Source: Typha latifolia (taxonomy: Eukaryota > Streptophyta > Magnoliopsida > Poales > Typhaceae). From it: a stretch of DNA of 64,000 nt. Position 1 is the first letter of the stretch; each line of letters begins with the position of its first letter. The notes under the pieces were generated by a model. It was not told the origin of the DNA, searched no databases, and saw only the letters and a list, made by a program, of their open reading frames with translations. The position numbers and the translations under genes are program-made. The stretch is taken from NCBI GenBank assembly GCA_019914945.1, contig CM034106.1:9362001-9426000 (forward strand). The letters run 5' to 3'. Shown piece by piece: positions 63,139 through 64,000 of this stretch.

Positions 63139-64000
63139 CTAACTTGCGGTTTCCTCTTCCTTCAGGGCGAGTTCACCCTCAACCTTATTCCAAGCATCAA
63201 CAGCATCACCTTTAACCACCATCCTCATCTTGGCAACAACAGCCTTCGCCTCGTCAACCTTTGATTCCTTCATCAAACCGTCAACCAACCCCTTCACCAC
63301 CTCAAAAGGCGGCGCCACCTTCTTCGCCAAGCACTCCTTAGATACCCATAATGCCTCTCCAAACCCTCCCTTCTCTACTAAGCTCCTCATCAAAGTAATG
63401 TAAGTATCAGCATTAGGCTCCACGCCTTCGCTCCCGTTCATCCTCTTCATCACCTTCATCCTCTTAAACGCCCTCAACGCCGCAGCTGCATCCCCTTCCT
63501 TGCAGAACCCATCGATCAATGCATTGAAAGTAGCAAGATTCGGATGTACCCCCTTGGATATCATCACGTCGAGCAACTCCTCGGCCTTAAAGCTCTCACC
63601 TTTCGCGCAAAACCTTGTAATCCTACAATTAAAGGTGACCACGTTCGGCTCCAATCCTCTACTGATAATCTCCTTCAAGATCTCATCAAACCCCTCATCA
63701 TCCTTAGTCCTCAAATACCCAGTAAGCAAAGTGTTGTAAGACACAATATTGGGTTTCAACTCTTCCCTCCCACTCATTTCACCGAGCAACTTACGTGCGT
63801 CGCCGAGCTCACCATTCTCACAAAGTGCGTTGAGAAGAACGTTGTGGGAGACGAGACCTGGGTCGATTTTGAATTCGTCGGCGGCGCGATTGAAGATGGA
63901 CTTGACTTCGTCGAAGCGGCGGCTACGGAGAAAGGCGGCGAGGAGAGCAGAGAGCGAGACATCGGAGCGAGGGTGCGGGGAGGGGGAGAGGAAGGCCTCC
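63139..64000 (-). CDS. Small P-class PPR protein, 5' end beyond the window
   Basis: The minus-strand frame is open from the right edge (starting EAFLSPSPHPRSDVSLSALL) to a TAG at 63141-63139, about 286 residues visible. There are about six PPR motifs (LVSHNVLLNALCENGELGDA, NIVSYNTLLTGYLRTKDD, VVTFNCRITRFCAKGESF, ATFNALIDGFCKEGDAA and others). The tail VVKGLVDGLMKESKVDEAKA, then DAWNKVEGELAL, is like that of the PPR gene at 58235 and of the PPR336-type clade. The presequence and start codon lie outside the window. Likely mitochondrial. Confidence 0.92.
   Translation of the reverse strand, partial: EAFLSPSPHPRSDVSLSALLAAFLRSRRFDEVKSIFNRAADEFKIDPGLVSHNVLLNALCENGELGDARKLLGEMSGREELKPNIVSYNTLLTGYLRTKDDEGFDEILKEIISRGLEPNVVTFNCRITRFCAKGESFKAEELLDVMISKGVHPNLATFNALIDGFCKEGDAAAALRAFKRMKVMKRMNGSEGVEPNADTYITLMRSLVEKGGFGEALWVSKECLAKKVAPPFEVVKGLVDGLMKESKVDEAKAVVAKMRMVVKGDAVDAWNKVEGELALKEEETAS

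Overview
This is a 64 kb stretch of a plant nuclear genome. Its genes have several exons with GT..AG introns and TATA boxes, and they are separated by AT-rich sequence full of microsatellites and decayed transposons. Several coding regions start very GC-rich and become less so (the PPR genes, exon 2 of the polyketide synthase, the NAB-domain gene). This gradient is typical of monocots, so a non-grass monocot is my inference; the species cannot be named from the sequence. Exon boundaries were read by eye from reading frame, splice sites and family similarity recalled from memory; no searches were run.

Layout. 0-8 kb: a secreted defensin (+) and a three-exon gibberellin 2-oxidase (+). 8-16 kb: a Lunapark-type ER protein (+) and a PsbQ-like/NDH lumenal subunit gene (+) that seems to lack its 5' end and has a polyglutamine tail. 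17.7-21.4 kb: a transposon graveyard with a minus-strand LTR and primer-binding site, a Copia-like LTR carrying seven 44-bp repeats, clusters of TTCGAACG palindromes, and a dead Ty3/gypsy gag-protease fragment. 21.4-30 kb: gene-poor, with one orphan promoter/leader and one unrecognised cysteine-rich reading frame.

30-45 kb is gene-dense: a cytokinin dehydrogenase (+) and a type-A response regulator (+) sit 2.6 kb apart, followed by a RETICULATA-RELATED plastid protein (+). A plant complex I subunit (-) and an organellar uL18-type protein (+) then share a 195-bp divergent promoter. 46-64 kb: an intronless P-class PPR gene (+), a KIP1-like/NAB-domain actin-binding protein (+), a BYPASS1-like protein (-), a second PPR gene (+), an anther-type type III polyketide synthase of the LAP6/PKSA kind (+), and a third PPR gene (-) running off the right end.

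Themes. The window holds genes for hormone control (gibberellin inactivation, cytokinin breakdown and response) and several organelle-directed genes (three PPRs, complex I, uL18, RER, PsbQ-like). I see no operon-like or defence-island system. The most distinctive features are the CKX/response-regulator pair, the altered PsbQ-like gene, a splice donor fused to a (TC)n tract, and the palindrome-rich retroelement region.
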